The notes: generated by a model not told the origin, from the letters alone. Numbered from the stretch's first letter, positions 1 to 8,132 are shown. The stretch is 14,688 nt of DNA from Bacteroidota bacterium (GCA_024643595.1 JAHEMS010000032.1:1-14688), one strand, 5' to 3'. Numbers and translations: made by a program.

Positions 1-167
1 AGCATGACCAAGTTACGGTAGTGAAAGATCATGTCCGAAAGAAAGGGGTACAACTCCACACGTTTAAAGGAATCCTTCACATTCTTTAAGTATGCCAATA
101 GCTGATATTTCTTGTATTCAAAATCAATAAGGCCATCGGTAAGCCAATTATCCTTCAGTTTATTCAC
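1..167 (-). CDS. Conserved hypothetical protein, 5' part only (cut by window edge)
   Basis: An open frame of 55 codons runs on the minus strand from about 167 to the left edge without a stop. An in-frame TGA lies 24 bases upstream of the GTG at 167-165, and no ATG falls between them, so GTG is the likely start; the ATG at 174-172 is in another frame and hits a stop at once. The protein begins NKLKDNWLTDGLIDFEYKK and is rich in charged and aromatic residues, with no signal peptide or membrane segment in the visible part. It contains YPFLSDMIFHYRNL near the cut end. I do not recognise a named domain; its look is of a soluble Bacteroidota-specific protein. It diverges from groES. Function unknown. 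Confidence 0.6.
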   Translation of the reverse strand, partial: MNKLKDNWLTDGLIDFEYKKYQLLAYLKNVKDSFKRVELYPFLSDMIFHYRNLVM

Positions 168-233
168 GCTTTCATGGGTTAGTTTAAAAAATCATATTTT
201 AAGTATACGAAAAAATTGATTTTTCTGCCAATC

Positions 234-286
234 TGCCATTTTGTTACTTGAGGTAGTGTCAGGTCTGACAAAAATCTTCATCTTTG
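234..286 (+). promoter_or_regulatory. Putative groESL control region: palindrome plus -7-like box
   Basis: The 233-bp gap before groES has a perfect palindrome, TGTCAGGTCTGACA, at 257-270, and nine bases further on CATCTTTG at 279-286, which matches seven of the eight positions of the Bacteroidota -7 box TAnnTTTG (two of them unconstrained). No clear -33 TTG sits at the usual distance; the palindrome occupies that place. A looser version, TGCCATTTTGTTAC, is at 234-247, and a direct repeat CTGCCA is at 225-230 and 233-238. No CIRCE (TTAGCACTC-N9-GAGTGCTAA) is present. The placement suggests a regulator-binding site for the chaperonin operon; this is inference. Confidence 0.4.
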
Positions 287-400
287 CAGCCCATAACTGG
301 AAAAAGTGTCAAAAAAGGTAATAAAAAGCTAAATGGCACAGAAATCGATGGTGAGTCGAGCAGTTAAAAACTTGTTTAACAATAATTCAACTAATCCCAT

Positions 401-679
401 ATGGCAAAAATTAATTTCAAACCAAACGAAGACCGGGTGCTTGTGGAAGCGGCTCCCGCTGAACAAAAGACAGCGTCCGGATTGATAATCCCGGATACCG
501 CCAAAGAAAAACCACAAAAAGGAAAAGTAATTGCTGTTGGCGATGGCTTAAAAGACAAGCCAGTTACTGTAAAAGTTGGTGATCAGATTCTTTACGGTAA
601 GTACTCCGGTACTGAACTCACAATTGATGGTAAAGAATACCTCATCATGCGTAATTCAGACATTTTCGGAACAGTTTAA
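401..679 (+). CDS. groES: Co-chaperonin GroES (Hsp10)
   Basis: This is the 92-residue lid of the GroEL folding chamber; seven copies cap the cytoplasmic GroEL ring and enclose the client protein. The sequence has the full GroES layout: an N-terminal strand with KPNEDRVLVE (residues 7-16), the mobile loop at about 18-34 with the hydrophobic GLIIP that docks on GroEL, then KGKVIAVGDG and the C-terminal YGKYSGTEL and EYLIMRNSDIFG. Length is normal for the family. The ATG is preceded by an A/T-rich leader without Shine-Dalgarno, as is usual in Bacteroidota. It lies 36 bases upstream of groEL in the standard order and is surely cotranscribed with it. Nothing is missing or odd. Confidence 0.97.
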   Translation: MAKINFKPNEDRVLVEAAPAEQKTASGLIIPDTAKEKPQKGKVIAVGDGLKDKPVTVKVGDQILYGKYSGTELTIDGKEYLIMRNSDIFGTV

Positions 680-715
680 TTCAAATTACTCATTCAAAAT
701 TATTAAAATAAAACT

Positions 716-2344
716 ATGGCTAAGGAAATTACATTTGATACCAGCGCCCGCGACAGAATAAAGAAAGGCGTTGATAAATTAGCAGATGCAGTAAAAGTTA
801 CACTAGGTCCAAAGGGCCGTAACGTTATTCTTGATAAGAAATTTGGTGCACCTACTGTTACCAAAGACGGTGTTTCAGTTGCTAAAGAAATCGATCTGAA
901 AGATCCGATAGAAAACATGGGGGCGCAATTAGTTAAAGAAGTTGCCTCAAAAACTGCAGATGCAGCAGGTGATGGGACCACAACAGCTACTGTGCTCGCT
1001 CAGGCGATCTATGCACATGGCATTAAGAATGTTGCTGCAGGTGCCAATCCAATGGATTTAAAACGTGGAATAGATAAGGCTGTTGATGCCGTTGTTCAGA
1101 ATTTACATAAGCAATCAAAAAACATTAAAGGTTCTCAAGAAATCGCTCAGGTCGCTACTATTTCGGCCAACAACGATTTTGAAATTGGGAAGATGATTGC
1201 CGATGCTATGGATAAGGTTGGCAAAGACGGTGTAATTACGGTGGAAGAAGCAAAAGGAACTGAGACTGAAGTGAAGACCGTAGAGGGTATGCAGTTCGAT
1301 CGCGGATACTTGTCGCCATACTTTGTAACTAATACTGAGAAAATGGAGGCTGATCTTGAACAACCTTACATTTTGATCTATGACAAGAAGATCTCTTCTA
1401 TGAAAGAACTTCTTCCTGTATTGGAATCCACCGCACAAACTGGTAAACCTCTTTTGATTATTGCTGAAGAAGTGGAAGGCGAAGCATTGGCTACCCTGGT
1501 AGTAAATAAAATACGCGGTGCATTACGTGTTGCCGCAGTTAAGGCCCCTGGCTTTGGTGATCGCAGAAAAGCAATGTTGGAAGATATCGCTATTTTAACT
1601 GGTGGCCGGGTAATTTCAGAAGAAACTGGAATGAAGCTGGAAGATGCCAAATTGGAATACCTGGGTCGTGCGGAAAAAGTAAACATCGACAAAGATAATA
1701 CAACAGTTGTGGGTGGTGCTGGAAAGAAAAATGATATTCAGGCACGTGTCAATCAGATTAAATCTCAGATTGAAGTAACCACTTCTGATTATGATAAGGA
1801 AAAACTTCAGGAGCGTTTAGCTAAACTTTCTGGTGGCGTAGCAATCCTTTATATCGGAGCTGCCACTGAAGTTGAAATGAAAGAAAAGAAAGACCGAGTA
1901 GACGATGCTTTGCACGCTACCCGCGCTGCTGTTCAGGAAGGTATAATTCCAGGTGGTGGTGTTGCCTATATCCGTGCCATCGAGGCATTGAAGAATTTAC
2001 CTACAAGTAATGAAGATCAGACAACTGGTGTTAATATCGTACGTCTGGCGTTGGAGTCACCTCTTCGTGTCATTGCCGAAAACGCAGGCCAGGAAGGTTC
2101 GGTAATTGTAAACAAAGTTCGTGATGGAAAGAAAGACTACGGATACAATGCCCGTGACAATAAGTTTGAAGACTTCTTTAGTGCTGGTATCATCGATCCT
2201 ACTAAGGTAGCTCGTCTTGCTTTAGAAAATGCAGCATCAATCGCTGGGTTATTATTAACTACTGAGGCAGTTGTTTCTGAAATTCCTGAAGAGAAAGAAG
2301 CCCCTTCAATGCCTCCTGGAGGAGGTATGGGTGGAATGATGTAA
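716..2344 (+). CDS. groEL: Chaperonin GroEL (Hsp60)
   Basis: GroEL forms the double heptameric ring that folds cytoplasmic proteins with ATP and GroES. The 542-residue protein is full length. Visible family marks are TLGPKGRNV (29-37), the nucleotide loop DGTTTAT (86-92), the apical-domain segment GMQFDRGYLSPYF (191-203), the hydrolytic aspartate D397 in VDDALHATRAAVQEG (equivalent to D398 of E. coli), the GGG at 413-415 and the flexible Gly/Met tail PGGGMGGMM. It follows groES after 36 bases, and a strong hairpin terminator lies 23 bases after its stop. This appears to be the ordinary housekeeping copy; no second copy is in the window. Confidence 0.98.
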   Translation: MAKEITFDTSARDRIKKGVDKLADAVKVTLGPKGRNVILDKKFGAPTVTKDGVSVAKEIDLKDPIENMGAQLVKEVASKTADAAGDGTTTATVLAQAIYAHGIKNVAAGANPMDLKRGIDKAVDAVVQNLHKQSKNIKGSQEIAQVATISANNDFEIGKMIADAMDKVGKDGVITVEEAKGTETEVKTVEGMQFDRGYLSPYFVTNTEKMEADLEQPYILIYDKKISSMKELLPVLESTAQTGKPLLIIAEEVEGEALATLVVNKIRGALRVAAVKAPGFGDRRKAMLEDIAILTGGRVISEETGMKLEDAKLEYLGRAEKVNIDKDNTTVVGGAGKKNDIQARVNQIKSQIEVTTSDYDKEKLQERLAKLSGGVAILYIGAATEVEMKEKKDRVDDALHATRAAVQEGIIPGGGVAYIRAIEALKNLPTSNEDQTTGVNIVRLALESPLRVIAENAGQEGSVIVNKVRDGKKDYGYNARDNKFEDFFSAGIIDPTKVARLALENAASIAGLLLTTEAVVSEIPEEKEAPSMPPGGGMGGMM

Positions 2345-2361
2345 TCATCATCTTATCAATT

Positions 2362-2396
2362 AAAAAAGGCTTAACACGGTGTGTTAAGCCTTTTTT
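2362..2396 (+). terminator. Intrinsic terminator of the groESL operon
   Basis: A perfect 10-bp stem GGCTTAACAC (2368-2377) / GTGTTAAGCC (2381-2390) with a GGT loop is followed by six T residues and preceded by six A residues, so it could work in both directions. It stands 23 bases after the groEL stop and 30 bases before the next gene, which must therefore depend on read-through or on a promoter packed into that gap. Confidence 0.93.
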
Positions 2397-2426
2397 ATTA
2401 ATTTTAAGGTAAAAGAAACCTTTGAC

Positions 2427-2804
2427 ATGAAAGTTCACGAAAGTTTTAATGATTTTGCTCTCTTTCTATACGTGCATATGGCGCTATCAGATGGGACTTT
2501 ACATCCTAGTGAAGAAGTTGTCATTCTCGACCGGTTGACCAAGCTCTACCCGCTTGAAGGAAATCCAAAAAAGAAATTCGATGAAGCTGTACTGGCTTAT
2601 AAAGAAGCTGATAAGTCATCAATAGATGATTTTATTAATTATTCTTTCAAACATTTCAATCATGTTAAATTTGCACAGCGGTATAAAATATATACCGACA
2701 TGTTTGACATTATGCATGCCGATGGGAAAGTTGATGAAGCTGAACAAAAGGCACTTGACACCTTGAAAAAGATTATCGATCTCGGTGCTTCTGAGAATCA
2801 ATAA
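2427..2804 (+). CDS. TerB/DjlA-like all-helical acidic protein
   Basis: This 125-residue cytoplasmic protein resembles the TerB (tellurite-resistance)/DjlA N-terminal helical fold. Two copies of its acidic signature are visible: ALSDGTLHPSEE at 19-30 and MHADGKVDEAEQ at 96-107, each with DG followed by a small turn and Glu residues, a pattern that in TerB binds divalent metal. No signal peptide or membrane span is present. No other tellurite-resistance (ter) gene is nearby, so the name describes the fold and not a resistance function. It starts 30 bases after the groESL terminator. Its stop codon directly abuts the stop of the convergent OPT transporter gene. The family call is fairly good; the role is unknown. 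Confidence 0.75.
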   Translation: MKVHESFNDFALFLYVHMALSDGTLHPSEEVVILDRLTKLYPLEGNPKKKFDEAVLAYKEADKSSIDDFINYSFKHFNHVKFAQRYKIYTDMFDIMHADGKVDEAEQKALDTLKKIIDLGASENQ

Positions 2805-4862
2805 TTAGGCCTTATCTTTCTTTATCCCAATCAGGTATAACATCATTCCCATCGCCGCAAAACATGTGACACCTAAAATGGTATAGCCGTGATGTCCCAA
2901 TATTTCCGATATTCCATGTTCTGCACTCACCGTCTTAAGACCCTCAAATATTTTATCATTGACGGAAAGAAGAGCTACTATAACGCCTGCCAAGGCTCCT
3001 CCTGCAATTAGTCCGGTTGCAAATAAACTACCCCTTCCCAACTCTTCATCCTGTTTAGCCTCACCTTTCTGCTCAGCTCGCCAATCAATCACGCCTTTAA
3101 TAGCACCTCCGATAAAAATGGGCAACGTAGTGGACAAAGGAAGATACAGACCAATGGCAAAAGCCAGGGCCTTTATTCCACAAAGTTCGATCATTACTGC
3201 AATGAAAACACCCACCATCACAAATTGCCAATCCAGATTATAGGAAAGAATGCCCCTTGCCAATGTGGCCATCAAAGTAGCTTGAGGAGCAGAATAACGT
3301 TCGCTTCCAATCGCGTGTGCTATTCCTTGCGCTGCCATATCTGCTGTTGGAGTATCCAATACCTTTACCACAATACCGATCGCGATGGATGAAACGATTG
3401 CACCAATAAATAAGGCCAACTGTTGGTAGCGTGGAGTTGCTCCAACTATGTAGCCAGTTTTTAAATCTTGTGAAGTAGCCCCTGCGTTGGCGGCAGCAAT
3501 ACAAATCATTCCTCCTACTACCAAGGCAAGTGGTTCATATAATTTTCCGCTCCATCCTACTGCCGTAAAAATTAAACATGTGCCCATCAAGGTGGCGATG
3601 GTCATACCGGAAATTGGACTATTGCTTGACCCCACTAGGCCAACGATGCGACTGGCCACTGTAACAAAAAAGAATCCGAAGATGATAATGAGAATCCCAA
3701 TCAACAGTTTCTCTAATATGCTATCGCCTGGAATAACCTGATCAGGTAATAAGGCAATAAGTCCAACTAAAATTAAACTTCCAATGATCACTACTTTGAA
3801 TGATAAATCCCTATCCGTACGTGCAACGCTTACTTCACTTTTTTCCTTAAGTGAGGCCAAACTTTCCTTGAAAGAACTTACAATGGTTGGCAAAGTTTTC
3901 AATAGTGTAATAAAACCTCCTGCCGCCACCGCACCAGCACCGATTTGACGGATATAGGCGAAATAAATTGCGGGAGCAGGATTTTCAAAAACTTTTGCGA
4001 CCGGGTCCCATCCTCCCCTTCCTCCGGCAGTATTTATATCTGCCAGATATCCCAACTTTACCAATTGAGCTGCTATCATACTATGATCCATTAAGGTTGA
4101 CAATAACGGAATCATCGCCCACCAGGCTAAGACAGAACCAGCTACTAATACACCTCCTATTTTTGGACCAATGATATAACCTACGCCCATATACTCGGGG
4201 GTGATCTCACCATTTATTGTTGCCGATGGCCAAAATTTATTTACCTGGCTGGTCACAAAAGCAGGCGTCTCTGCTATAACATGAAATACTTTTTGAAGAA
4301 TGGCATAAAGCATTGCCACGCCCATACCAATGAATGCAGTTTGTGCAAATACGCCACCTTTTTCACCCGCCTGCAAAACTGATCCGCACGCAGTACCTTC
4401 CGGATAGGGCAGCGTACCATGTTCTTTTACAATGAGTGATCTCCTGAGAGGGATCATCATTAATGTTCCTAACATACCGCCAAAAGCCGCTAGAATTAAA
4501 ATAGTCAGATAATTAAAATAGTCTTCTCCCACACTGACTCCGCTTTCACCTGGTGATAAAAATAAAAATCCTGGCAAGGTGAATACAACGCCGGCAGCAA
4601 TTGATTCACCCGCAGACCCTGCGGTTTGTATAATGTTATTCTCTAGAATAGTTGTCTTAAGAAATTTCCTACCAAGTGTAATGGCAATAACTGCAATGGG
4701 AATAGATGCTGATACAGTAAGCCCTGCCTTCAATGCCAGATACACTGTTGAACATCCGAACAAAACGCCAAACAAAGCGCCAAACACAACCGACTTGACT
4801 GTGAACTCAGCTACTTTTTGTTCAGGTGCGATATAGGGCTTGAATTTAACGGGAGCATCCAT
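2805..4862 (-). CDS. OPT-family oligopeptide (or metal-chelate) transporter
   Basis: A 685-residue inner-membrane protein with about 15 hydrophobic segments, the usual size for bacterial members of the OPT/YSL family (PF03169). Family marks include NNIIQTAGSAGES (75-87), PYPEGTACGSVLQAGEKGG in the region 152-170, and a later SQDLKTGYIVGATPRYQQ segment. Characterised OPT proteins are proton-driven importers of small peptides or metal chelates, glutathione and siderophore-like compounds; the substrate here cannot be told. The ATG at 4862 gives the expected short cytoplasmic N-terminus ending in FTVKSVVFG. It diverges from the sodium symporter across a short gap and ends base-to-base against the TerB-like gene, with no hairpin terminator visible between them. 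Confidence 0.92.
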   Translation of the reverse strand: MDAPVKFKPYIAPEQKVAEFTVKSVVFGALFGVLFGCSTVYLALKAGLTVSASIPIAVIAITLGRKFLKTTILENNIIQTAGSAGESIAAGVVFTLPGFLFLSPGESGVSVGEDYFNYLTILILAAFGGMLGTLMMIPLRRSLIVKEHGTLPYPEGTACGSVLQAGEKGGVFAQTAFIGMGVAMLYAILQKVFHVIAETPAFVTSQVNKFWPSATINGEITPEYMGVGYIIGPKIGGVLVAGSVLAWWAMIPLLSTLMDHSMIAAQLVKLGYLADINTAGGRGGWDPVAKVFENPAPAIYFAYIRQIGAGAVAAGGFITLLKTLPTIVSSFKESLASLKEKSEVSVARTDRDLSFKVVIIGSLILVGLIALLPDQVIPGDSILEKLLIGILIIIFGFFFVTVASRIVGLVGSSNSPISGMTIATLMGTCLIFTAVGWSGKLYEPLALVVGGMICIAAANAGATSQDLKTGYIVGATPRYQQLALFIGAIVSSIAIGIVVKVLDTPTADMAAQGIAHAIGSERYSAPQATLMATLARGILSYNLDWQFVMVGVFIAVMIELCGIKALAFAIGLYLPLSTTLPIFIGGAIKGVIDWRAEQKGEAKQDEELGRGSLFATGLIAGGALAGVIVALLSVNDKIFEGLKTVSAEHGISEILGHHGYTILGVTCFAAMGMMLYLIGIKKDKA

Positions 4863-4946
4863 AGTGAATAGGTTAGTGGGTTACGTAACAGGCAGTAACT
4901 TATGAAAATTTCTGTACTTTTAAACTTTAGCATTATTTTAATTTGT
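4863..4946. promoter_or_regulatory. Short divergent intergenic region with GTTACGTAAC palindrome
   Basis: The gap between the divergent OPT and symporter genes is only 39 or 84 bases, depending on which symporter start is used. It contains the perfect 10-bp palindrome GTTACGTAAC at 4880-4889. I could not find a convincing TTG...TAnnTTTG promoter on either strand. The palindrome may be an operator shared by the two genes, but a 10-bp palindrome can arise by chance. Confidence 0.25.
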
Positions 4947-6419
4947 ATGATTTATTCAATCGTCAGCGTCATTTACCTATTACTTCTTATTGGAGTAATC
5001 ATTTACAAAAGTAAATCAGTAAAGAGCGAAGAAGATTTTACAGTAGCTGGAAGAGGGGTTCCTGTATATCTGTTGATCGGCACGCTTGTGTGCACATGGA
5101 TTGGATCTGGAAGTCTCTTTGGTACGGCCGGACTAAGTTTCAGATCTGGTTTTGGCGAACTCTGGTTTTCTGCAGGAGCTTGGATTGGAATTGGCGTAAT
5201 CTATTTTATAGCGGATCGGGTTAGAAAAATATCCAAAATCACGCTTACCGATTTACTTGAACAACGCTATAACCGAACAGCAAGATTATTGGGAACGGTT
5301 ACTATCATTGTAGCCTACCTGGTAATTGCTGGATATCAGTTTAAGGGTGGCGGAAGATTCATCTCAATTTTATCACATGGAACGATAGACATAGAAACAG
5401 GAGGTTTCATTACCTGTATCATTGTTATTGGTTTTACCGCCCTTGCGGGAATGGTATCGATTGTGTCCATTGATATTTTCAATGGAGTCATAATGATCAT
5501 TGCTATGATATTGACATTACCATTTGCAGTTTCCGCCCATGGAGGATTATCAGAAGTGATTAACACCATTGAGAATAAAAACCCTGAATATCTTTCATTA
5601 TTCGCAGGTCATGACGCTTGGTGGATACTTGGTATAATACTTCCTACTTTTTTACTCTTGATGAGTGAAAGTAGCATCTATCAGAAATTTTCTTCCGCCA
5701 AGGATTCTGCTGCCGCAAAAAAAGCAGTAATTGGAATGTTGGTGGGTGTTGTTTTGATTGAAACATTGATGTGCACAGTAGCTGTAGTTGGATATGCTAT
5801 TTATTCAAGTGATCCAAGATTCTTTATGCCAGATGGTTCTATTAATCGGGCCATGTCTGAAGAGATTATCCTTAGAATTGGATTTGAACAAATTCCAGCA
5901 TTTGTTGGCTCCATGCTATTTGCTGCTGGAGTTGCCATTATTCTTTCAACCGGGAATACATTTCTAATGGTAACTTCTACAAACTTAAGCAATGATATCC
6001 TTAAGCCTTACTTTTTTAAGTCAGTAACGGATGCTAAAAAGTTAATAAGAGTTCAACAAATAAGTATTGTTATTTTGGGCTTATTAGCTTACGCCATGGT
6101 TACTCAGTTTGAAACAGTACTTGAAATGGCCTTCATATCCTATACGATGATCGGTGCATCCCTGGCACCAGTACTTTTAGCAAGTTTCTTTTGGAAACGC
6201 GTTACCCCTGCTGGTGGTGTGGCATCGATTATTGCCGGTATGAGTGTTCCGATTATTAATAAACTCCTTGAAATCTTTCATATATCCCTTGGAATTTTTC
6301 CTGTGGACACGGATTATGTAGCCATTCCATCTCTGTTTGCTTCGTTGTTTATGCTTATTGTGGTAAGTCTCATCACTAAGCCTTCCAGTGAAGAAAAATG
6401 GAAACCTTTCTTTGATTAA
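4947..6419 (+). CDS. Sodium:solute symporter (SSF family)
   Basis: An inner-membrane secondary transporter of about 490 residues with some 13 hydrophobic segments, driven by sodium (PF00474, the family of sugar, proline and pantothenate symporters). Family marks are the first helix followed by KSKSVKSEEDFTVAGRGVP, the TWIGSGSLFGTAG stretch in helix 2, and LAGMVSIVSIDIFNGVIM, the equivalent of the conserved 'GGM.AV..TD..Q' segment. The open frame begins 15 codons earlier at ATG 4902, but that would add an extra hydrophobic stretch before helix 1 and leave only 39 bases for two divergent promoters, so I prefer ATG 4947. Substrate unknown; the kinase next to it, convergent, raises the idea of a sugar, but they do not share a transcript. 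Confidence 0.88.
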   Translation: MIYSIVSVIYLLLLIGVIIYKSKSVKSEEDFTVAGRGVPVYLLIGTLVCTWIGSGSLFGTAGLSFRSGFGELWFSAGAWIGIGVIYFIADRVRKISKITLTDLLEQRYNRTARLLGTVTIIVAYLVIAGYQFKGGGRFISILSHGTIDIETGGFITCIIVIGFTALAGMVSIVSIDIFNGVIMIIAMILTLPFAVSAHGGLSEVINTIENKNPEYLSLFAGHDAWWILGIILPTFLLLMSESSIYQKFSSAKDSAAAKKAVIGMLVGVVLIETLMCTVAVVGYAIYSSDPRFFMPDGSINRAMSEEIILRIGFEQIPAFVGSMLFAAGVAIILSTGNTFLMVTSTNLSNDILKPYFFKSVTDAKKLIRVQQISIVILGLLAYAMVTQFETVLEMAFISYTMIGASLAPVLLASFFWKRVTPAGGVASIIAGMSVPIINKLLEIFHISLGIFPVDTDYVAIPSLFASLFMLIVVSLITKPSSEEKWKPFFD

Positions 6420-6451
6420 GACAAGTGAATACAACTATAATTCAATAAATC

Positions 6452-7948
6452 TTATTGATGGAGATCTAACCTGCTCTTCCACAATTGATAAGCAATTAAA
6501 TATTGTTCCCGTAATATTGTATCAGGCTCTTCCGAGCCTAATAGTTTCAATCCTTTAAATGCTTCTTCAAATGATGCATATTCACCGGCGCCCACTCCCG
6601 CTCCCAGGGCTGCCCCTTTTGCTCCATTGGTATCATACAGCTCCAACTTTACACCGGTAGTGTTTACAAAAGCTTCCCGGAAAAGCGGACTCAAAAACAT
6701 ATTGGCATGGCCCGCTCGAATTACATTAGATTTTAATCCCATGCTCTGTAATATTTCAAAGCCATAATTTAACGCAAATACAATCCCTTCCTGTGCTGCC
6801 CTGAAGAGATTAGATTGGTTATGCGTGTTGAAATTTAATCCATAAAATGATGCACCAACGTCCTTATTCTCGAGTATTCGCTCTGCTCCATTTCCAAAAG
6901 GCAATACACTAACTCCTTCCGAGCCAATGGGAGACTGTAAAGCAATAGCATTGATATCCTCATAGCTATAGGGGGCGCCATTCCCTACCATATTCTTTCT
7001 TAACCAACTATTCAAAATTCCAGTACCATTTATGCATAATAATATTCCGTTTCGGATGGCGTCTAATTTACTGTTTACATGAATGAACGCATTGACTCTC
7101 GATTTCATATCATATGAATTCTGGTCAGTGACACTGTATATCACCCCTGAGGTGCCTGCTGTTGCGGCCGTTTCTCCCGGATTCAGGACGTTAAGAGAAA
7201 ATGCGTTATTGGGTTGATCACCTGCCCGGTAGGAAATCTTTATACCAGAAGGAAGACCTAATTCTATTGAAGCTGCTTTACCAAGAACTCCTTGCTCCGA
7301 AAAGACATCTACTATGGTGGATATCAGATCTCGGTTAATTTCCAGATCATCCAATAATTGCCTTGAAACATCATGTGCCTGATAATCCCAAAAGATCCCC
7401 TCCGATAAACCGGTGGCAGTGGTGGTTGCCTCGCCGGTGAGTTTAAGGGCTATATAATCTCCTGGTAGCATGATTTTATAAATCCTCGAATATATCGCTG
7501 GCTCATTCTCCTTTATCCACCGTAGTTTTGCAGCTGTAAAATTTCCTGGTGAATTCAACAAGCATTTTAAACTATAGTCATGACCTAACCGGGCAAATGA
7601 TTTCTCGCCAATATCTACCGATCGGCTGTCGCACCAAATAATTGAAGGTCGTATGGGGGTAAGATTTTTATCCACTACAACCAGTCCGTGCATCTGATAA
7701 GCAATACCAATCGCTTTAACCTGCGAGGCATTAATTGTCTTCAAGCACTCTTTTATACAGATTACCGCATGATGCCACCACATTTCAGGATCCTGCTCCG
7801 CCCATCCCGGCTGTATAGCAAGCATTGACATTTCTTCATCCGGTGACTGTGCCGATTGAACTGATATACCAGTATCTGCATCTACTAAAGTGGCTTTTAC
7901 AGATGAGCTCCCTATGTCTAGTCCTAAAAGATATCGCTTTGCATTCAT
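6452..7948 (-). CDS. FGGY-family carbohydrate kinase, xylulokinase-like
   Basis: A cytoplasmic ATP-dependent sugar kinase of 498 residues, normal length for FGGY kinases. The N-terminal phosphate loop is LDIGSSSVKATLVD (10-23), followed by QPGWAEQDPEMWW (46-58), YQMHGLV (84-90, the MHG that contacts xylulose in XylB), PSIIWCDSR (101-109), and AGDQPNNAF (242-250) with D244 as the presumed catalytic base. The C-terminal ATPase half has AATAGTSG and GAKGAALGAGVGAG. These features point to D-xylulose or a similar ketopentose/pentitol-derived substrate, but no xylose isomerase or pentitol dehydrogenase is in view, so I do not assign xylB. It diverges from an MFS sugar-type transporter across a shared control region and converges on the symporter, with 32 bases between stops. 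Confidence 0.88.
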   Translation of the reverse strand: MNAKRYLLGLDIGSSSVKATLVDADTGISVQSAQSPDEEMSMLAIQPGWAEQDPEMWWHHAVICIKECLKTINASQVKAIGIAYQMHGLVVVDKNLTPIRPSIIWCDSRSVDIGEKSFARLGHDYSLKCLLNSPGNFTAAKLRWIKENEPAIYSRIYKIMLPGDYIALKLTGEATTTATGLSEGIFWDYQAHDVSRQLLDDLEINRDLISTIVDVFSEQGVLGKAASIELGLPSGIKISYRAGDQPNNAFSLNVLNPGETAATAGTSGVIYSVTDQNSYDMKSRVNAFIHVNSKLDAIRNGILLCINGTGILNSWLRKNMVGNGAPYSYEDINAIALQSPIGSEGVSVLPFGNGAERILENKDVGASFYGLNFNTHNQSNLFRAAQEGIVFALNYGFEILQSMGLKSNVIRAGHANMFLSPLFREAFVNTTGVKLELYDTNGAKGAALGAGVGAGEYASFEEAFKGLKLLGSEEPDTILREQYLIAYQLWKSRLDLHQ

Positions 7949-8002
7949 GTATTAATAGTTAATAACTCATCAGGCCACATGGAATTGGCAATTTCATTGT
8001 TT

Positions 8003-8035
8003 GAAAGATAACATTTTTACCTTTTGTGGTGCAAA
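8003..8035 (-). promoter_or_regulatory. Putative promoter of the FGGY kinase gene
   Basis: On the minus strand, TTTG (8035-8032) is separated by 21 bases from TATCTTTC (8010-8003), which matches the Bacteroidota -7 box TAnnTTTG except for the last base. The expected transcript start near 7996 leaves a leader of about 48 bases before ATG 7948. The -33 TTTG is inside the left arm of the inverted repeat at 8029-8049. Confidence 0.45.
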
Positions 8036-8064
8036 CGATTTATTTGCACAAACAAACGCTTGCA
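8029..8064. promoter_or_regulatory. Candidate operator: GTGCAAA-N7-TTTGCAC inverted repeat with an extra half-site
   Basis: GTGCAAA (8029-8035) and TTTGCAC (8043-8049) form a perfect 7-bp inverted repeat around a 7-base spacer. A further CGCTTGCA half-site at 8057-8064 mirrors TGCAAACG at 8030-8037 in seven of eight bases. The CAAACG/CGCTTG half-sites resemble operators of LacI/GalR-type sugar regulators, which have a central CG; no regulator gene lies in the window. The repeat sits between the -33 elements of the divergent kinase and MFS promoters. Confidence 0.5.
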
Positions 8065-8076
8065 GAAGTATTTTTT
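8043..8076 (+). promoter_or_regulatory. Putative promoter of the MFS transporter gene
   Basis: TTTG (8043-8046), inside the right arm of the inverted repeat, is followed after 22 bases by TATTTTTT (8069-8076), a seven-of-eight match to TAnnTTTG. A transcript start near 8083 would give a leader of about 50 bases before ATG 8133. Confidence 0.4.
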
Positions 8077-8132
8077 TAAACAGATATTCCGAAATTAAAC
8101 CCATTCCTAACCAACCCCTAAAGGACAACAAC

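Noticed and set aside
1115..1692. Minus-strand open frames inside groEL
   Set aside because: They are antisense shadows of a strongly conserved gene, with no signature of their own.
2427..2804. Tellurite-resistance function for the TerB-like gene
   Set aside because: No terC, terD, terZ or related gene is nearby; only the fold signature is supported.
8001..8132. N-terminal extension of the MFS protein from TTG 8001
   Set aside because: It would add 44 polar residues before helix 1 and would cover the divergent promoter/operator region; ATG 8133 fits the family.
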